A DNA stretch of 32,556 nucleotides from Flavobacteriales bacterium. GTDB lineage: Bacteria > Bacteroidota > Bacteroidia > Flavobacteriales_E > Vicingaceae. Below are positions 16,325 through 24,919 of this stretch, one piece after another (the first letter of the stretch is position 1; each line of letters begins with the position of its first letter). A program made the translations under genes and the position numbers. The notes beneath the pieces are model-generated. The model was not told the origin of the DNA. It was given only the letters and a program-made list of their open reading frames with translations, and made no database searches. The stretch covers positions 1-32,556 of the forward strand of contig JABTUP010000030.1 in assembly GCA_015075325.1 (NCBI GenBank), written 5' to 3'.

Positions 16325-16922
16325 TAGCTTTTCTGAGGAGAAACTTCTAAAAAAATTAAAGAAGCTTAAACAAAAAAGGCAGCAAGAACTCCTTAATCAA
16401 AACTATAAAGAAGCTGCCATTATTAAAAACGAAATACGAACTTGTATGATAGAATTTGAAAAGAAAAATAGTTATTCCCTGATAAAAAAAATCTCTTTTT
16501 CTATCACATTGTGTGCTGGTTCACTCTCTTCTATTTCCCAAAATGTTGTAGCTTCCGGTGGCGATACACATCAAAACACAATTGGTTTAGTTTCGTTTAC
16601 CGTTGGTGAAACAGTTACGGAAACGGTTCAAAACACAACTATTATCACACAAGGATTTCATCAAACCAATTTAATAATAACGGTAGTTGAGGAAAATCCG
16701 AAGCTCGACATAACTGTTTACCCCAATCCAACAACTGATTTTTTTAATATTTCAAATAAAACACCCGATACAAAACTTCAATTGGTTGACATTTCTGGTC
16801 AAGTTCTTTTAGAAACATACGAAGATGAAATTGATTTAACTGATTATGCAGTTGGGCATTATATTCTTGTGGTGTCGAATACTGCATCTACAAGCGTTTA
16901 TAAAATAATTAAACATAAATAA
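16314..16922 (+). CDS. T9SS type A cargo with an N-terminal UVR-like extension
   Basis: From the ATG at 16314 the protein is 202 aa. Residues 5-48 are a second UVR-like hairpin (EEKLLKKLKKLKQKRQQELL, then NQNYKEAAIIKNEIR). A hydrophobic segment follows (about 55-72, ISFSITLCAGSLSSIS), then NVVASGGDTHQNTIGLVSFT, a pattern typical at the mature start of short Bacteroidota T9SS proteins. The tail is a Por sorting domain (VYPNPTTDFFNIS ... LVDISGQVLLE ... YAVGHYILVV ... YKIIKHK). An internal in-frame ATG at 16446 would give a conventional signal peptide with a 15-residue n-region and drop the hairpin. I list the longer form because the upstream frame keeps intact UVR-like coding sequence. Export of the longer form is uncertain. 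Confidence 0.7.
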   Translation: MKNDSFSEEKLLKKLKKLKQKRQQELLNQNYKEAAIIKNEIRTCMIEFEKKNSYSLIKKISFSITLCAGSLSSISQNVVASGGDTHQNTIGLVSFTVGETVTETVQNTTIITQGFHQTNLIITVVEENPKLDITVYPNPTTDFFNISNKTPDTKLQLVDISGQVLLETYEDEIDLTDYAVGHYILVVSNTASTSVYKIIKHK

Positions 16923-16929
16923 TTTAACC

Positions 16930-17742
16930 ATGAAAAAACACATTGTATCATTAATAGCAGCTTTATTATTGCTAATTACAACATTTGGCCAAGCCCCAAG
17001 TCTTATTAACTATCAGGCTGTTATAAGAAATAGTTCAGGTTCTATTTTGCCAAATCAATCCATAAGTTTGAGGCTTTCAATCCGTTTAGGAACTGTTAGC
17101 GGGTCAATTTATTATCAAGAAATACATACCGTTACTACAAATGATTTTGGATTAGTAAATGTTAAAATTGGAGAAGGAACACCTGTAATTTGGACGATGC
17201 CACAGGTTAGTTTTAGTTTACCTTTCGATTACTTTTTAGAAACAGAAATTGATGTAAACGGAGGTTCATCATACACCTTATCGGGTGTTACACAATTGGT
17301 TTCAGTACCTTTTGCGTTACATGCAAAATATGCAGAATCTGCTGGAGATTCAAAAGGACACTTTGTTGGCGATTATTATGGTGGGGGAATTGTTGTTTGG
17401 TCTAATCCAGAAGGCTCACATGGTATTATTATGGCACAAACCGACCAATCTTCTAGTGTAACTTGGTATGATGCTTCAAATGTAGTTAGCATAAATTCAA
17501 ACTATGATGCTGTTTCAAATAAATTTTCCGATTGGCGTTTACCAACAAAATATGAATTGGAATTGATGTATGCCAATCGTGGCATAGTCGCTTCAACCGC
17601 TTATGATTTTGCTTTAGGTTTATATTGGTCATCAACAGAACAAAGTACTAACAATGCGAAAGCTATTAGTTTCTCAAATGGGTTAACATCTGATGCGTTA
17701 AAAGGACAATTGTTTAGAGTTCGAGCAATAAGAGCTTTCTAG
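16930..17742 (+). CDS. Secreted protein with DUF1566 (Lcl-like) C-terminal domain
   Basis: The protein is 270 aa. A signal peptide (MKKHIVSLIAALLLLITTFGQ) precedes a domain common at the N-terminus of Bacteroidota tail-fibre-like surface proteins (INYQAVIRNSSGSILPNQ, then FGLVNVKIGEG, to about residue 130). The C-terminal DUF1566 region has HGIIMAQTDQSSSVTWYDA, FSDWRLPTKYELELMY, YWSSTEQS and a final RVRAIRAF. Some proteins with this domain bind surface glycans or collagen. The ligand here is unknown. No T9SS tail is visible, so it may stay in the periplasm or leave by another route. It starts 7 bases after the T9SS cargo gene and is probably co-transcribed with it. Confidence 0.78.
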   Translation: MKKHIVSLIAALLLLITTFGQAPSLINYQAVIRNSSGSILPNQSISLRLSIRLGTVSGSIYYQEIHTVTTNDFGLVNVKIGEGTPVIWTMPQVSFSLPFDYFLETEIDVNGGSSYTLSGVTQLVSVPFALHAKYAESAGDSKGHFVGDYYGGGIVVWSNPEGSHGIIMAQTDQSSSVTWYDASNVVSINSNYDAVSNKFSDWRLPTKYELELMYANRGIVASTAYDFALGLYWSSTEQSTNNAKAISFSNGLTSDALKGQLFRVRAIRAF

Positions 17743-17767
17743 AAAAAAATATAACCAAAAAATTTAA

Positions 17768-18163
17768 ATGATGAACCCCTTTTATTATTCTAACATTGAT
17801 GACAATATGTTGTGCCAATTAATGAAGAATAAAGAAATTTCGTGTTCTTTAGCTTACATCGTATGTGCTAAACAACATGAAGATTTAGAAATTACACCTA
17901 AGAAACATTCTATTGAATTATCAAATAATGAAATCTCAATAAATATTCTTCTTTATGTAGGATTTGAATCGGATGATTATTACACGATAAATAGAAAAAA
18001 CAATCTTCATATTATTACATTTAATGAAATAGTCCCATCAATGATAGAGTTTACTGACTTAAATGTTAAGTTTATTGATAAGACTGCTTTGTTATTTACA
18101 GTATTAGCATTGTCAAAAAATCCAATTCTTACAGACTTACACCATCTCAGAAAAATTAAGTAA
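17768..18163 (+). CDS. Hypothetical protein, first gene of an unknown three-gene set
   Basis: I do not recognise this 131-aa protein. It has no signal peptide or membrane helix. It alternates short helices (MLCQLMKNKEISCSLAYIVC) with beta-rich stretches (NEISINILLYVGF, YYTINRKNNLHIITF). The start could be either of two adjacent ATG codons (17768, 17771). It follows the DUF1566 gene by 25 bases without a visible terminator and precedes the next gene by 2 bases, so co-translation with the following pair is likely. Confidence 0.6.
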   Translation: MMNPFYYSNIDDNMLCQLMKNKEISCSLAYIVCAKQHEDLEITPKKHSIELSNNEISINILLYVGFESDDYYTINRKNNLHIITFNEIVPSMIEFTDLNVKFIDKTALLFTVLALSKNPILTDLHHLRKIK

Positions 18164-18165
18164 GT

Positions 18166-18723
18166 ATGGCTTTATATTATTGTTATAACGAGGTTAATAC
18201 CTTAGATAAGGCTTCATGGATTTATCTAATTAACTTGATAATAGAAAATGCTCCTGTTGTTGAAATTCAAGAATCATTAATGTTTTCCTATTCCTTTAAC
18301 TCAAAGGATGCTGAGAAGTTATTTGATAAATATTTTGATATTAAATCTGCATTAAAAATCGAACTAAAACATCTAAACCTACACCATAAATTTGGACAAC
18401 CAGAAAGATTATTTTGTTCCTATGTTGTAAATGGAGACACCTATTTTTCCCCTATAACACTTACTCGTTTTTTTAACAACAAAACCCTAATAAAACAAGT
18501 CCAAGACTGTGGTTCGGGTGATTATTTATTCGAAAATATTAATGGAGATATTGCTTTTTATAAAGATATAAGTTCGGCAAATCCTACTATCTTTATTAAT
18601 AGTTTAGGTTGGTATGTTTTAACTAGTCAAAGACAAATTATTGAGTTACTTAATGAATATCATACTCCCGAAAAAGTTGAATTTAATTTACACAATAACC
18701 TAATTCCAATTAATTTAGAATGA
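18166..18723 (+). CDS. Hypothetical protein, member A of a tandem paralogous pair
   Basis: The protein is 185 aa, cytoplasmic, and not a family I can name. It aligns along most of its length with the next gene product: LINLIIENAPVVEIQ, then GQPERLFCSYVVNGD, then LFENINGDIAFYKD and GWYVLTSQRQIIELL all have counterparts there at the same spacing. The start lies 2 bases after the previous stop, and the stop overlaps the next start as ATGA. The last segments resemble the compact alpha/beta folds of many immunity proteins, but no toxin gene is in the window, so this stays a guess. Confidence 0.65.
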   Translation: MALYYCYNEVNTLDKASWIYLINLIIENAPVVEIQESLMFSYSFNSKDAEKLFDKYFDIKSALKIELKHLNLHHKFGQPERLFCSYVVNGDTYFSPITLTRFFNNKTLIKQVQDCGSGDYLFENINGDIAFYKDISSANPTIFINSLGWYVLTSQRQIIELLNEYHTPEKVEFNLHNNLIPINLE

Positions 18724-19334
18724 GTTACTTTTCTTACTATATAAAAGAATACGATAAAGAAGATTTGATATGGCATTTTTTGATGAAATGGGTTTTAGAA
18801 AAGAATCCAATTATAGAAATTAAGCACCATATTTTTAAACTTAACAATCTGATTTCTGAAGAGGCAAAACAAAAATTTATTGATAAAAACGACTTAGAAG
18901 AAGTGATTAAACTTGAAAAAGAACAGTTTGAGAATAACATATCTTTCATCGGAAAACCAGTTGGGTTTTATTATACATTTTCAGTTGTAAATCCTGCCAA
19001 TCCACACATTAAAAGCTCGTTATACCCCAAATTGTTATTAAGATACAAAGCCAATCAAGAACTAAAAAATCTTATTCTAAACTCGAAGAATTACATAAGT
19101 TGCGAAAGAGAAGACAACTTAATGGATTTAGCTTTCTATGAAGAAACAGACTCTAACAAGCCTCTTTTACTTTGTAATGATGGTATGATATATTTATACT
19201 TATCAGAACAAGATTTTGAATTTTTGAATTTAAAGGGTATTAAGTTATTTCCTTTCTCAGAAATGGATATTCATCCATTAGTAAAATTTGATTTTCCAAA
19301 GCAAAATTGTTCATCTAAAAACATCTCTATTTAG
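18720..19334 (+). CDS. Hypothetical protein, member B of a tandem paralogous pair
   Basis: The protein is 204 aa and a diverged relative of the preceding gene product: FLMKWVLEKNPIIEIK, GKPVGFYYTFSVVNP, REDNLMDLAFYEE and IYLYLSEQDFEFLNL correspond to the landmarks of member A. Identity looks low (a guess of 20-25 percent by eye), so the duplication is old or selection has pushed the copies apart. There is no signal peptide. The start overlaps the stop of member A by four bases. A small hairpin follows the stop codon, before the sdh promoter. Confidence 0.65.
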   Translation: MSYFSYYIKEYDKEDLIWHFLMKWVLEKNPIIEIKHHIFKLNNLISEEAKQKFIDKNDLEEVIKLEKEQFENNISFIGKPVGFYYTFSVVNPANPHIKSSLYPKLLLRYKANQELKNLILNSKNYISCEREDNLMDLAFYEETDSNKPLLLCNDGMIYLYLSEQDFEFLNLKGIKLFPFSEMDIHPLVKFDFPKQNCSSKNISI

Positions 19335-19347
19335 AATCGTTCTAAAT
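19329..19347 (+). terminator. Weak hairpin at the end of the unknown three-gene set
   Basis: A perfect 8-base stem (19329-19336 with 19340-19347, loop tcg) includes the stop codon of the paralogue gene. It is AT-rich and followed only by short T-tracts, so it is at best a weak terminator. Confidence 0.3.
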
Positions 19348-19369
19348 AATAAATCTCATTTTTATTCGG

Positions 19370-19399
19370 TTGTTTTATTGGTTTCAATGTCTAAATTTG
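19370..19399 (+). promoter_or_regulatory. Bacteroidota promoter of sdhCAB
   Basis: TTG (19370-19372) and TAAATTTG (19392-19399) are separated by 19 bases, a full consensus match. The predicted leader before the sdhC ATG at 19435 is about 30 bases. Confidence 0.65.
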
Positions 19400-19434
19400 T
19401 TCTCTCAATTTAAACATTATTTAATCATAAAATT

Positions 19435-20124
19435 ATGAGTCAAGGATTTTCAAAATCTTCAATAGGAAGAAAAGTTTTGATGGCCCTTTCGGGTTTCTTT
19501 TTGTTGGTGTTTTTACTACAACATTTTGTTATCAATTTTCTTTCAGTAATAAGTGCTGAAGCTTTTAATACTGCTTCACTTTTTATGGGAACCAACCCAT
19601 TAATTCAGTATTTAATGCAACCAGTTTTGTTGTTTGGTGTTATTTTCCATTTAATTATGGGAATTACATTAGAATTGAAAAACAAACAAGCTCGTCCTAT
19701 TCAGTACGCTAAAACAAATGGTGGAGTAAATTCATCTTGGATGAGCAGAAACATGATTATCACGGGCATTATGGTGATGTTGTTTTTAGGTTTACACTTT
19801 TATGATTTTTGGATTCCAGAAATTAAAACCAAGTTTATTGAAGGCAACATGAGTGGCTTAAATGCAAATGGAGAAGTTCGTTTTTATGAAGAATTAGTAC
19901 ACAAATTTGCAGACCCTATTAGAGTTGGAATTTATGTATTGTCTTTTGTGTTTTTATCATTGCATTTATTACACGGATTTCAATCGGCTTTTCAGTCGGT
20001 AGGTTTTAACCACAACAAATACACTCCTAACATTAAAAAGTTAGGAACCCTTTATGCAATTGCTATCCCAGTAGGATTTATTTTTATTGCACTTTTTCAT
20101 CATTTTATCAATAACGCGCACTAA
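19435..20124 (+). CDS. sdhC: Succinate dehydrogenase cytochrome b subunit
   Basis: This is the membrane anchor of complex II (229 aa) that passes electrons from SdhB to quinone. It begins SSIGRKVLMALSGFFLLVFL and has five probable membrane helices with His residues suited to bind haem (LLQHFVINF, VIFHLIMG, LGLHFYDFW, LSLHLLHGFQSAFQS). The length and single-polypeptide form fit the type B complexes of Bacteroidota, Bacillus and Wolinella, so no sdhD is expected. It is the first gene of the operon, 12 bases before sdhA. Confidence 0.93.
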   Translation: MSQGFSKSSIGRKVLMALSGFFLLVFLLQHFVINFLSVISAEAFNTASLFMGTNPLIQYLMQPVLLFGVIFHLIMGITLELKNKQARPIQYAKTNGGVNSSWMSRNMIITGIMVMLFLGLHFYDFWIPEIKTKFIEGNMSGLNANGEVRFYEELVHKFADPIRVGIYVLSFVFLSLHLLHGFQSAFQSVGFNHNKYTPNIKKLGTLYAIAIPVGFIFIALFHHFINNAH

Positions 20125-20136
20125 TCTATTTTAAAC

Positions 20137-22149
20137 ATGTCAAAATTAGATTCAAGAATACCAGAAGGTCCTTTAGCAGAGAAATGGACTAAATATAAAA
20201 ACCACTTAAAATTGGTTGCTCCAAACAACCGCCCAAAAATTGACGTAATTGTTGTAGGAACTGGTTTAGCTGGAGCTTCAGCAGCAGCTTCACTTGGTGA
20301 AATGGGCTATAATGTAAAAGCATTTTGTTTTCAAGATTCTCCTCGTCGTGCACACTCTATTGCTGCACAAGGAGGTATTAATGCTGCAAAAAATTATCAA
20401 AATGATGGTGATAGCGTTTATCGTTTGTTTTATGATACCATTAAAGGTGGCGATTATAGAGCTCGTGAAGCTAACGTTCATCGTTTAGCTGAAGTTTCGG
20501 GAAACATTATCGACCAATGTGTTGCACAAGGTGTGCCTTTTGCAAGAGAATATGGAGGGTTGTTAGACAACCGTTCGTTTGGTGGAACTCAGGTTCAACG
20601 TACGTTTTATGCTGCTGGACAAACAGGACAACAGTTATTATTAGGTGCTTACTCAGCATTATCTCGTCAAATTGGTTTAGGTCGTGTTAAGATGTACAAT
20701 CGTCACGAAATGTTAGATTTGGTAAAAGTTGATGGAAAGGCACGAGGAATTATTGCTCGAAACTTAATTACAGGAGAAATTGAAAGACATTCAGCTCATG
20801 CAGTAGTTATTGCTTCGGGTGGATACGGAAACGTATATTTCCTTTCTACCAATGCAATGGGAAGTAACGTAACTGCCGCTTGGAAAATACATAAACAAGG
20901 AGCTTTATTTGCAAATCCTTGTTATGTTCAAATTCACCCAACTTGTATTCCTGTTCATGGAACCAACCAATCTAAATTAACATTAATGTCAGAGTCGCTT
21001 CGTAATTCTGGACGTATTTGGGTTCCAAAAAAGAAAGAAGATGCAGAAGCAATTAGAGCTGGTAAATTAAAACCAACTCAAATTAAAGAAGAAGATAGAG
21101 ATTATTACTTAGAAAGACGTTATCCTGCATTTGGAAACTTAGTTCCTCGTGATGTTGCATCGAGAGCTGCAAAAGAAAGATGCGATGCCGGATTTGGAAT
21201 TGAAGCTAATGATACCAACGAAGGTGTTTACTTGGATTTTTCTACCGAAATTCAAACTAAAGGAAAACAAGCTGCGTATGCAAAAGGTAATCACAATCCA
21301 ACACCAGAAGAAATTACCACATTAGGAAAAAAATGGTTGGAAGAAAAATACGGTAACTTATTTACCATGTACCAAAAAATTACCGACGAAAACCCTTATG
21401 AAACACCAATGAAAATTTATCCTGCGGTGCATTATACCATGGGTGGCGTTTGGGTTGATTACAACTTACAATCAACTATTCCTGGCTGTTTTGTTGCTGG
21501 CGAAGCTAACTTCTCCGACCACGGAGCTAATCGTTTAGGTGCTTCTGCGTTAATGCAAGGTTTGGCCGATGGATATTTTGTGTTGCCATACACTATTTCA
21601 AACTATTTAGCAGACGATATTAGAACTGGAAAAATTTCAACCGATTTGCCAGAGTTTGCCGAAGCAGAAAACAAGGTAAAAGCTACCATCGATAAGTTCT
21701 TAAAAAACAACGGAACTAAATCTGTTGATTATTTCCACAAACGCCTTGGACATATTATGTGGAACAAGGTAGGAATGGCTAGAAAAGAAGAAGGTTTGAA
21801 AGAAGCTATTCAAGAAATTGCTCAACTAAGAGAAGAGTTTTATAAAGATGTTTTTGTTCCAGGCAGTGCAAACGAATTAAACCCTGAGTTAGAAAAAGCG
21901 TTACGTGTTGCCGATTTTATGGAATTAGGACAATTAATGGCAATAGATGCACTTCAACGTAAAGAATCATGTGGTGGTCATTTTAGAGAAGAATACCAAG
22001 ATGCAGAAGGAGAAACATTGAGAGATGATGTAAACTTCAAATTTGTTGGAGCTTGGGAATACAAAGGTGAAGACATTGCTAAAGAAGAACTACATAAAGA
22101 AGAATTGGTTTACGAAGAAATTAAAATAGCAGCTAGAAACTATAAATAG
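20137..22149 (+). CDS. sdhA: Succinate dehydrogenase flavoprotein subunit
   Basis: This subunit (670 aa) carries covalent FAD and oxidises succinate to fumarate at the cytoplasmic face of the membrane. It shows the FAD-binding [20 protein letters not shown], the flavin-attachment region [56 protein letters not shown] and the substrate-side [20 protein letters not shown]. The length fits the type B/Bacteroidota subgroup. Reverse action as fumarate reductase is possible in principle. The sdhB gene normally follows at once, but here a four-helix-bundle gene and its repeats intervene. Confidence 0.95.
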   Translation: MSKLDSRIPEGPLAEKWTKYKNHLKLVAPNNRPKIDVIVVGTGLAGASAAASLGEMGYNVKAFCFQDSPRRAHSIAAQGGINAAKNYQNDGDSVYRLFYDTIKGGDYRAREANVHRLAEVSGNIIDQCVAQGVPFAREYGGLLDNRSFGGTQVQRTFYAAGQTGQQLLLGAYSALSRQIGLGRVKMYNRHEMLDLVKVDGKARGIIARNLITGEIERHSAHAVVIASGGYGNVYFLSTNAMGSNVTAAWKIHKQGALFANPCYVQIHPTCIPVHGTNQSKLTLMSESLRNSGRIWVPKKKEDAEAIRAGKLKPTQIKEEDRDYYLERRYPAFGNLVPRDVASRAAKERCDAGFGIEANDTNEGVYLDFSTEIQTKGKQAAYAKGNHNPTPEEITTLGKKWLEEKYGNLFTMYQKITDENPYETPMKIYPAVHYTMGGVWVDYNLQSTIPGCFVAGEANFSDHGANRLGASALMQGLADGYFVLPYTISNYLADDIRTGKISTDLPEFAEAENKVKATIDKFLKNNGTKSVDYFHKRLGHIMWNKVGMARKEEGLKEAIQEIAQLREEFYKDVFVPGSANELNPELEKALRVADFMELGQLMAIDALQRKESCGGHFREEYQDAEGETLRDDVNFKFVGAWEYKGEDIAKEELHKEELVYEEIKIAARNYK

Positions 22150-22152
22150 ATG

Positions 22153-22574
22153 AGTAATTAGTGAAAAGTAATTGGTAATTAGCTAAATGAGTTCTATAAA
22201 ATCATATAAAGACTTGCTAATTTGGCAAAAAGGAGTTGAAATAGTTGTTTCATCTTATAAGTTAACAAAAACATTTCCTCAAGATGAATTGTATGCGTTA
22301 ACCAGCCAAATTAAAAGAGCTGCAATTTCTATCCCTTCAAATATTGCTGAAGGTTATGGTAGAAATACCGACAAATCTTTTAGTCATTTTATAGATATTT
22401 CAAGAGGTTCGTTATATGAATTAGAAACTCAATTGCTTATTGCAAAAGAACTAGATTTTATTCAAGATACAGATATGTTTAACTATGTAATTGGTTTGAT
22501 TAATGAAGAAAGTAAAATGATAAATGCATTTAACAACTCACTTTCAAAAAGCTAATCACTATTCACTAATTACT
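22153..22574. mobile_element. Inverted-repeat-bounded cassette holding a four-helix-bundle gene
   Basis: The left arm (22153-22184, beginning agtaattagtgaaaagtaat) and the right arm (22550-22574) are imperfect inverted repeats: 25 aligned positions, two mismatches and a 7-base gap. The arms wrap the coding sequence closely: its ATG is 3 bases inside the left arm, and its stop lies within the right arm. The same kind of wrapping is known for S23/IVP open frames in rRNA intervening sequences. No transposase is present. Mobility is inferred. Confidence 0.6.
22187..22555 (+). CDS. Four-helix-bundle protein (S23 / 23S rRNA IVP family)
   Basis: The protein is 122 aa and typical of the family in length and motifs: SYKDLLIWQKGVEIVVSSYK, FPQDELYALTSQIKRAAISI, PSNIAEGYGRN, FSHFIDISRGSLYELETQL. 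The family is named for open frames in 23S rRNA intervening sequences. Its molecular role is not established. Relatives are scattered in Bacteroidota genomes, often outside rRNA. Here it lies between sdhA and sdhB in the same direction and would be made from the sdh message. The surrounding inverted repeats suggest it came in as a unit. Confidence 0.9.
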   Translation: MSSIKSYKDLLIWQKGVEIVVSSYKLTKTFPQDELYALTSQIKRAAISIPSNIAEGYGRNTDKSFSHFIDISRGSLYELETQLLIAKELDFIQDTDMFNYVIGLINEESKMINAFNNSLSKS

Positions 22575-22591
22575 AATAACTTAATAATAAT

Positions 22592-23362
22592 ATGAGTGCA
22601 TCAAAAAACATCAACATAACCCTAAAAATTTGGCGTCAAAAAAATGCTCAAGCCACAGGGAGTATGGAAACTTATAAATTAGATAATGTTTCTACAGCAA
22701 GTTCTTTTCTAGAAATGTTAGATCAATTAAACGAACAATTGGTTAACGAAAGAAAAGAGCCTATTGCTTTCGATCATGATTGTCGTGAAGGAATTTGCGG
22801 AATGTGTTCATTATACATCAACGGTAGAGCTCATGGACCAGATACTGGAATTACCACTTGCCAATTACATATGCGAATGTTTAATGATGGAGACACCATT
22901 TATGTTGAACCTTGGCGTTCGGTTGCTTTTCCAGTAATTAAGGATTTAGTTGTTGACAGAAGTGCTTTTGATAGGATTCAGCAAGCAGGAGGTTTTGTTT
23001 CTGTAAACACATCAGGAAATACTATTGATGCAAATGCAACACCTGTTGCAAAAACAGATGCAGACAAATCGTTTGAAGCAGCAGCTTGTATTGGTTGTGG
23101 AGCTTGTGTTGCAACTTGTAAAAATGGCTCAGCAATGTTGTTTGTTGGTGCAAAAGTATCGCAATATGCATTGTTACCACAAGGTAGAGTTGAAGCTGAA
23201 ATTCGTGTTCAAAACATGGTTAGACAAATGGATGAAGAAGGTTTTGGAAACTGTACCAACACAGGAGCATGCGAAGTAGAGTGTCCTAAAGGAATTTCTC
23301 TTGAAAACATTGCAAGAATGAATCGAGAATATTTCTCGGCCTCACTCATATCAGATAAATAA
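22592..23362 (+). CDS. sdhB: Succinate dehydrogenase iron-sulfur subunit
   Basis: This subunit (256 aa) carries electrons from the flavoprotein to the cytochrome. The plant-type 2Fe-2S ligands are in [19 protein letters not shown] with a later TTCQLH. The ferredoxin-like part has [19 protein letters not shown] and [20 protein letters not shown]. In the last group one position that is often Cys reads Thr-Gly-Ala-Cys, as in other type B enzymes, so it is probably not a defect. It is the last gene of the operon, followed by a strong terminator. Expression depends on reading through the inserted cassette unless an internal promoter exists. Confidence 0.95.
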   Translation: MSASKNINITLKIWRQKNAQATGSMETYKLDNVSTASSFLEMLDQLNEQLVNERKEPIAFDHDCREGICGMCSLYINGRAHGPDTGITTCQLHMRMFNDGDTIYVEPWRSVAFPVIKDLVVDRSAFDRIQQAGGFVSVNTSGNTIDANATPVAKTDADKSFEAAACIGCGACVATCKNGSAMLFVGAKVSQYALLPQGRVEAEIRVQNMVRQMDEEGFGNCTNTGACEVECPKGISLENIARMNREYFSASLISDK

Positions 23363-23370
23363 TATTAGTT

Positions 23371-23400
23371 AGAGCCCCGAAAATTTTGGGGCTCTTTTGT
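23371..23400 (+). terminator. Rho-independent terminator of the sdh operon
   Basis: An 8-base GC-rich stem (agagcccc, 23371-23378, with ggggctct, 23388-23395) extends inward through aaaa/tttt and is followed by ttttgttttt. It lies 8 bases after the sdhB stop. Confidence 0.88.
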
Positions 23401-23410
23401 TTTTAACAAT

Positions 23411-23776
23411 ATGATGAAAAAAACACTTGTACTTGGAGCAAGCACAAACCCCGAACGATATGCTTACAAAGCTGTTGTAAAACTACTTCAACACGGACAC
23501 GAAGTGGTGCCAGTAGGTTTGAGAACGGGTAAAATTGAACATGTTGAAATTTTGACAAATAACCCCGTTATTAAAGAAATTGATACTGTTACATTATATG
23601 TTGGTCCACAAAATCAACCAGTGTATTACGACTATATTTTAAATCAAATTAAACCCAAACGCATTATTTTTAACCCTGGAACCGAAAATCCTGAATTAGA
23701 AAAACTAGCTCAAGAAAAAGGCATTGAAACAGAAATTGCTTGTACGTTGGTTTTGTTATCTTTAGGTGAATATTAA
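23411..23776 (+). CDS. CoA-binding domain protein (YccU-like)
   Basis: The 121-aa protein is a single Rossmann-like CoA_binding_2 domain: TLVLGASTNPERYAYKAV at the start (nucleotide loop), then HEVVPVGLR, VTLYVGPQNQPVYYDYIL and IIFNPGTENPELEKLAQEKG. Members of this family bind coenzyme A in the cytoplasm, but their role is undefined. Two adjacent ATG codons (23411, 23414) are possible starts. It follows the sdh terminator, and no clear promoter is seen. Its stop shares TTAA with the stop of the convergent gene. Confidence 0.88.
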   Translation: MMKKTLVLGASTNPERYAYKAVVKLLQHGHEVVPVGLRTGKIEHVEILTNNPVIKEIDTVTLYVGPQNQPVYYDYILNQIKPKRIIFNPGTENPELEKLAQEKGIETEIACTLVLLSLGEY

Positions 23777-24822
23777 TCAACAAACCTATTAATATCAACT
23801 TCTTTTGATATTGGTTTATTGGCGATTAAAAATTCAGTAAACACTTTTGCAAAATATGGAGCTATCATCACTCCTTTTGTACCCAAACCATTAAAAACAG
23901 CCAATTGTTCATGTTTTGGATGAATCCCTAATAATGGTCTTCTATCAGAAATCGTTGGTCGTATTCCAGCTTTGTGTTCAAAAACTGTAATCTCATCTTT
24001 AATAAATGCTGAAGCCTTTTTCAATAATTCAATTTTGCCTTTTTCGGTAGTTTCTTCATTTAAATTATCCCAATCGTAAGTTGCACCCAATTTATAGTAA
24101 TTATTGTAAGGTAGAACAAAAACTCCTTTATTTAAAGCACTTTTTAAGGTTAAATTTTTAAAATCAATTGTAAGCACTTCTCCTTTGGTTAATTTAAAAG
24201 GTAACCAATTAAAATATGGGTTATTGATGCTTTGATAGCCTTCGCAAAAGATGATTTTCTTAGCTTTATAGCCATTCCAACAAACGAAGTTATTATCAAA
24301 AACTATGGTGTTGTAATCGAATTTATTTTCAATAAAAACTCCTTTATTTTTTAAGTATGCTTTAAAAGCAGCTAACCATTTTGCCGTTTGCAAAAAACCA
24401 GATTGTAGCGTGTACGATGCACCAAATGGGTAATCAATTAAATTTTTTTCAAACGGAAATTCAATTGTATGGGTAATCCATTCCAACAGTTCTGGTTCGT
24501 TTCGTTTTTGTTGCCAAAAATCACGTTCTTCTTCACCAACAAACAATTTATAAATAGGAATATCTACATAAAATTGGTCGTTTAATAATTCTTCTTGATG
24601 TTTATAAAAATTTAATGCAACAGGCATTAATTCATCAACCATCCAGCTTTTAGTTAATCGTTTAAACACAACAGGATTGCACAAACCTGCTGCTACCTTC
24701 GATGAGGTATTTTCTTTCCCCTCATCAACCACCACAACTTTTTGTTGTTGATGCATTAATGTATAAGCCAATATCGAACCAGCTAATCCTTGTCCAACAA
24801 TAATGTAATCAATGGTTTTCAT
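23773..24822 (-). CDS. FAD-dependent oxidoreductase (DAO family)
   Basis: The protein is 349 aa. The N-terminal dinucleotide fold is DYIIVGQGLAGSILAYTL with the acidic strand end VVVVDEG, followed by KVAAGLCNPVVFKRLTKSW. The C-terminal part has HKAGIRPTISDRRPLLGIHP and FNGLGTKGVMIAPYFA, as in glycine-oxidase-like and MnmC C-terminal-like enzymes. It probably oxidises an amine or amino acid substrate that I cannot name. It lacks a signal peptide, so it is cytoplasmic. It is a single gene, convergent with the CoA-binding gene and divergent from the VWA gene. Confidence 0.85.
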   Translation of the reverse strand: MKTIDYIIVGQGLAGSILAYTLMHQQQKVVVVDEGKENTSSKVAAGLCNPVVFKRLTKSWMVDELMPVALNFYKHQEELLNDQFYVDIPIYKLFVGEEERDFWQQKRNEPELLEWITHTIEFPFEKNLIDYPFGASYTLQSGFLQTAKWLAAFKAYLKNKGVFIENKFDYNTIVFDNNFVCWNGYKAKKIIFCEGYQSINNPYFNWLPFKLTKGEVLTIDFKNLTLKSALNKGVFVLPYNNYYKLGATYDWDNLNEETTEKGKIELLKKASAFIKDEITVFEHKAGIRPTISDRRPLLGIHPKHEQLAVFNGLGTKGVMIAPYFAKVFTEFLIANKPISKEVDINRFVD

Positions 24823-24919
24823 GGTTCTAAATTAGAAAAATTAATTTCTTTTTATGGAATTTCTTTTTTCTTCACATCTAACAACCAAAAAGAAATTATT
24901 TACCATAAAAACTAACATT

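Noticed and set aside
23025..23279. A plus-strand open frame of 84 codons within sdhB
   Set aside because: It is an alternate frame of a strongly conserved gene and gives a Gln/Leu-rich low-complexity product.
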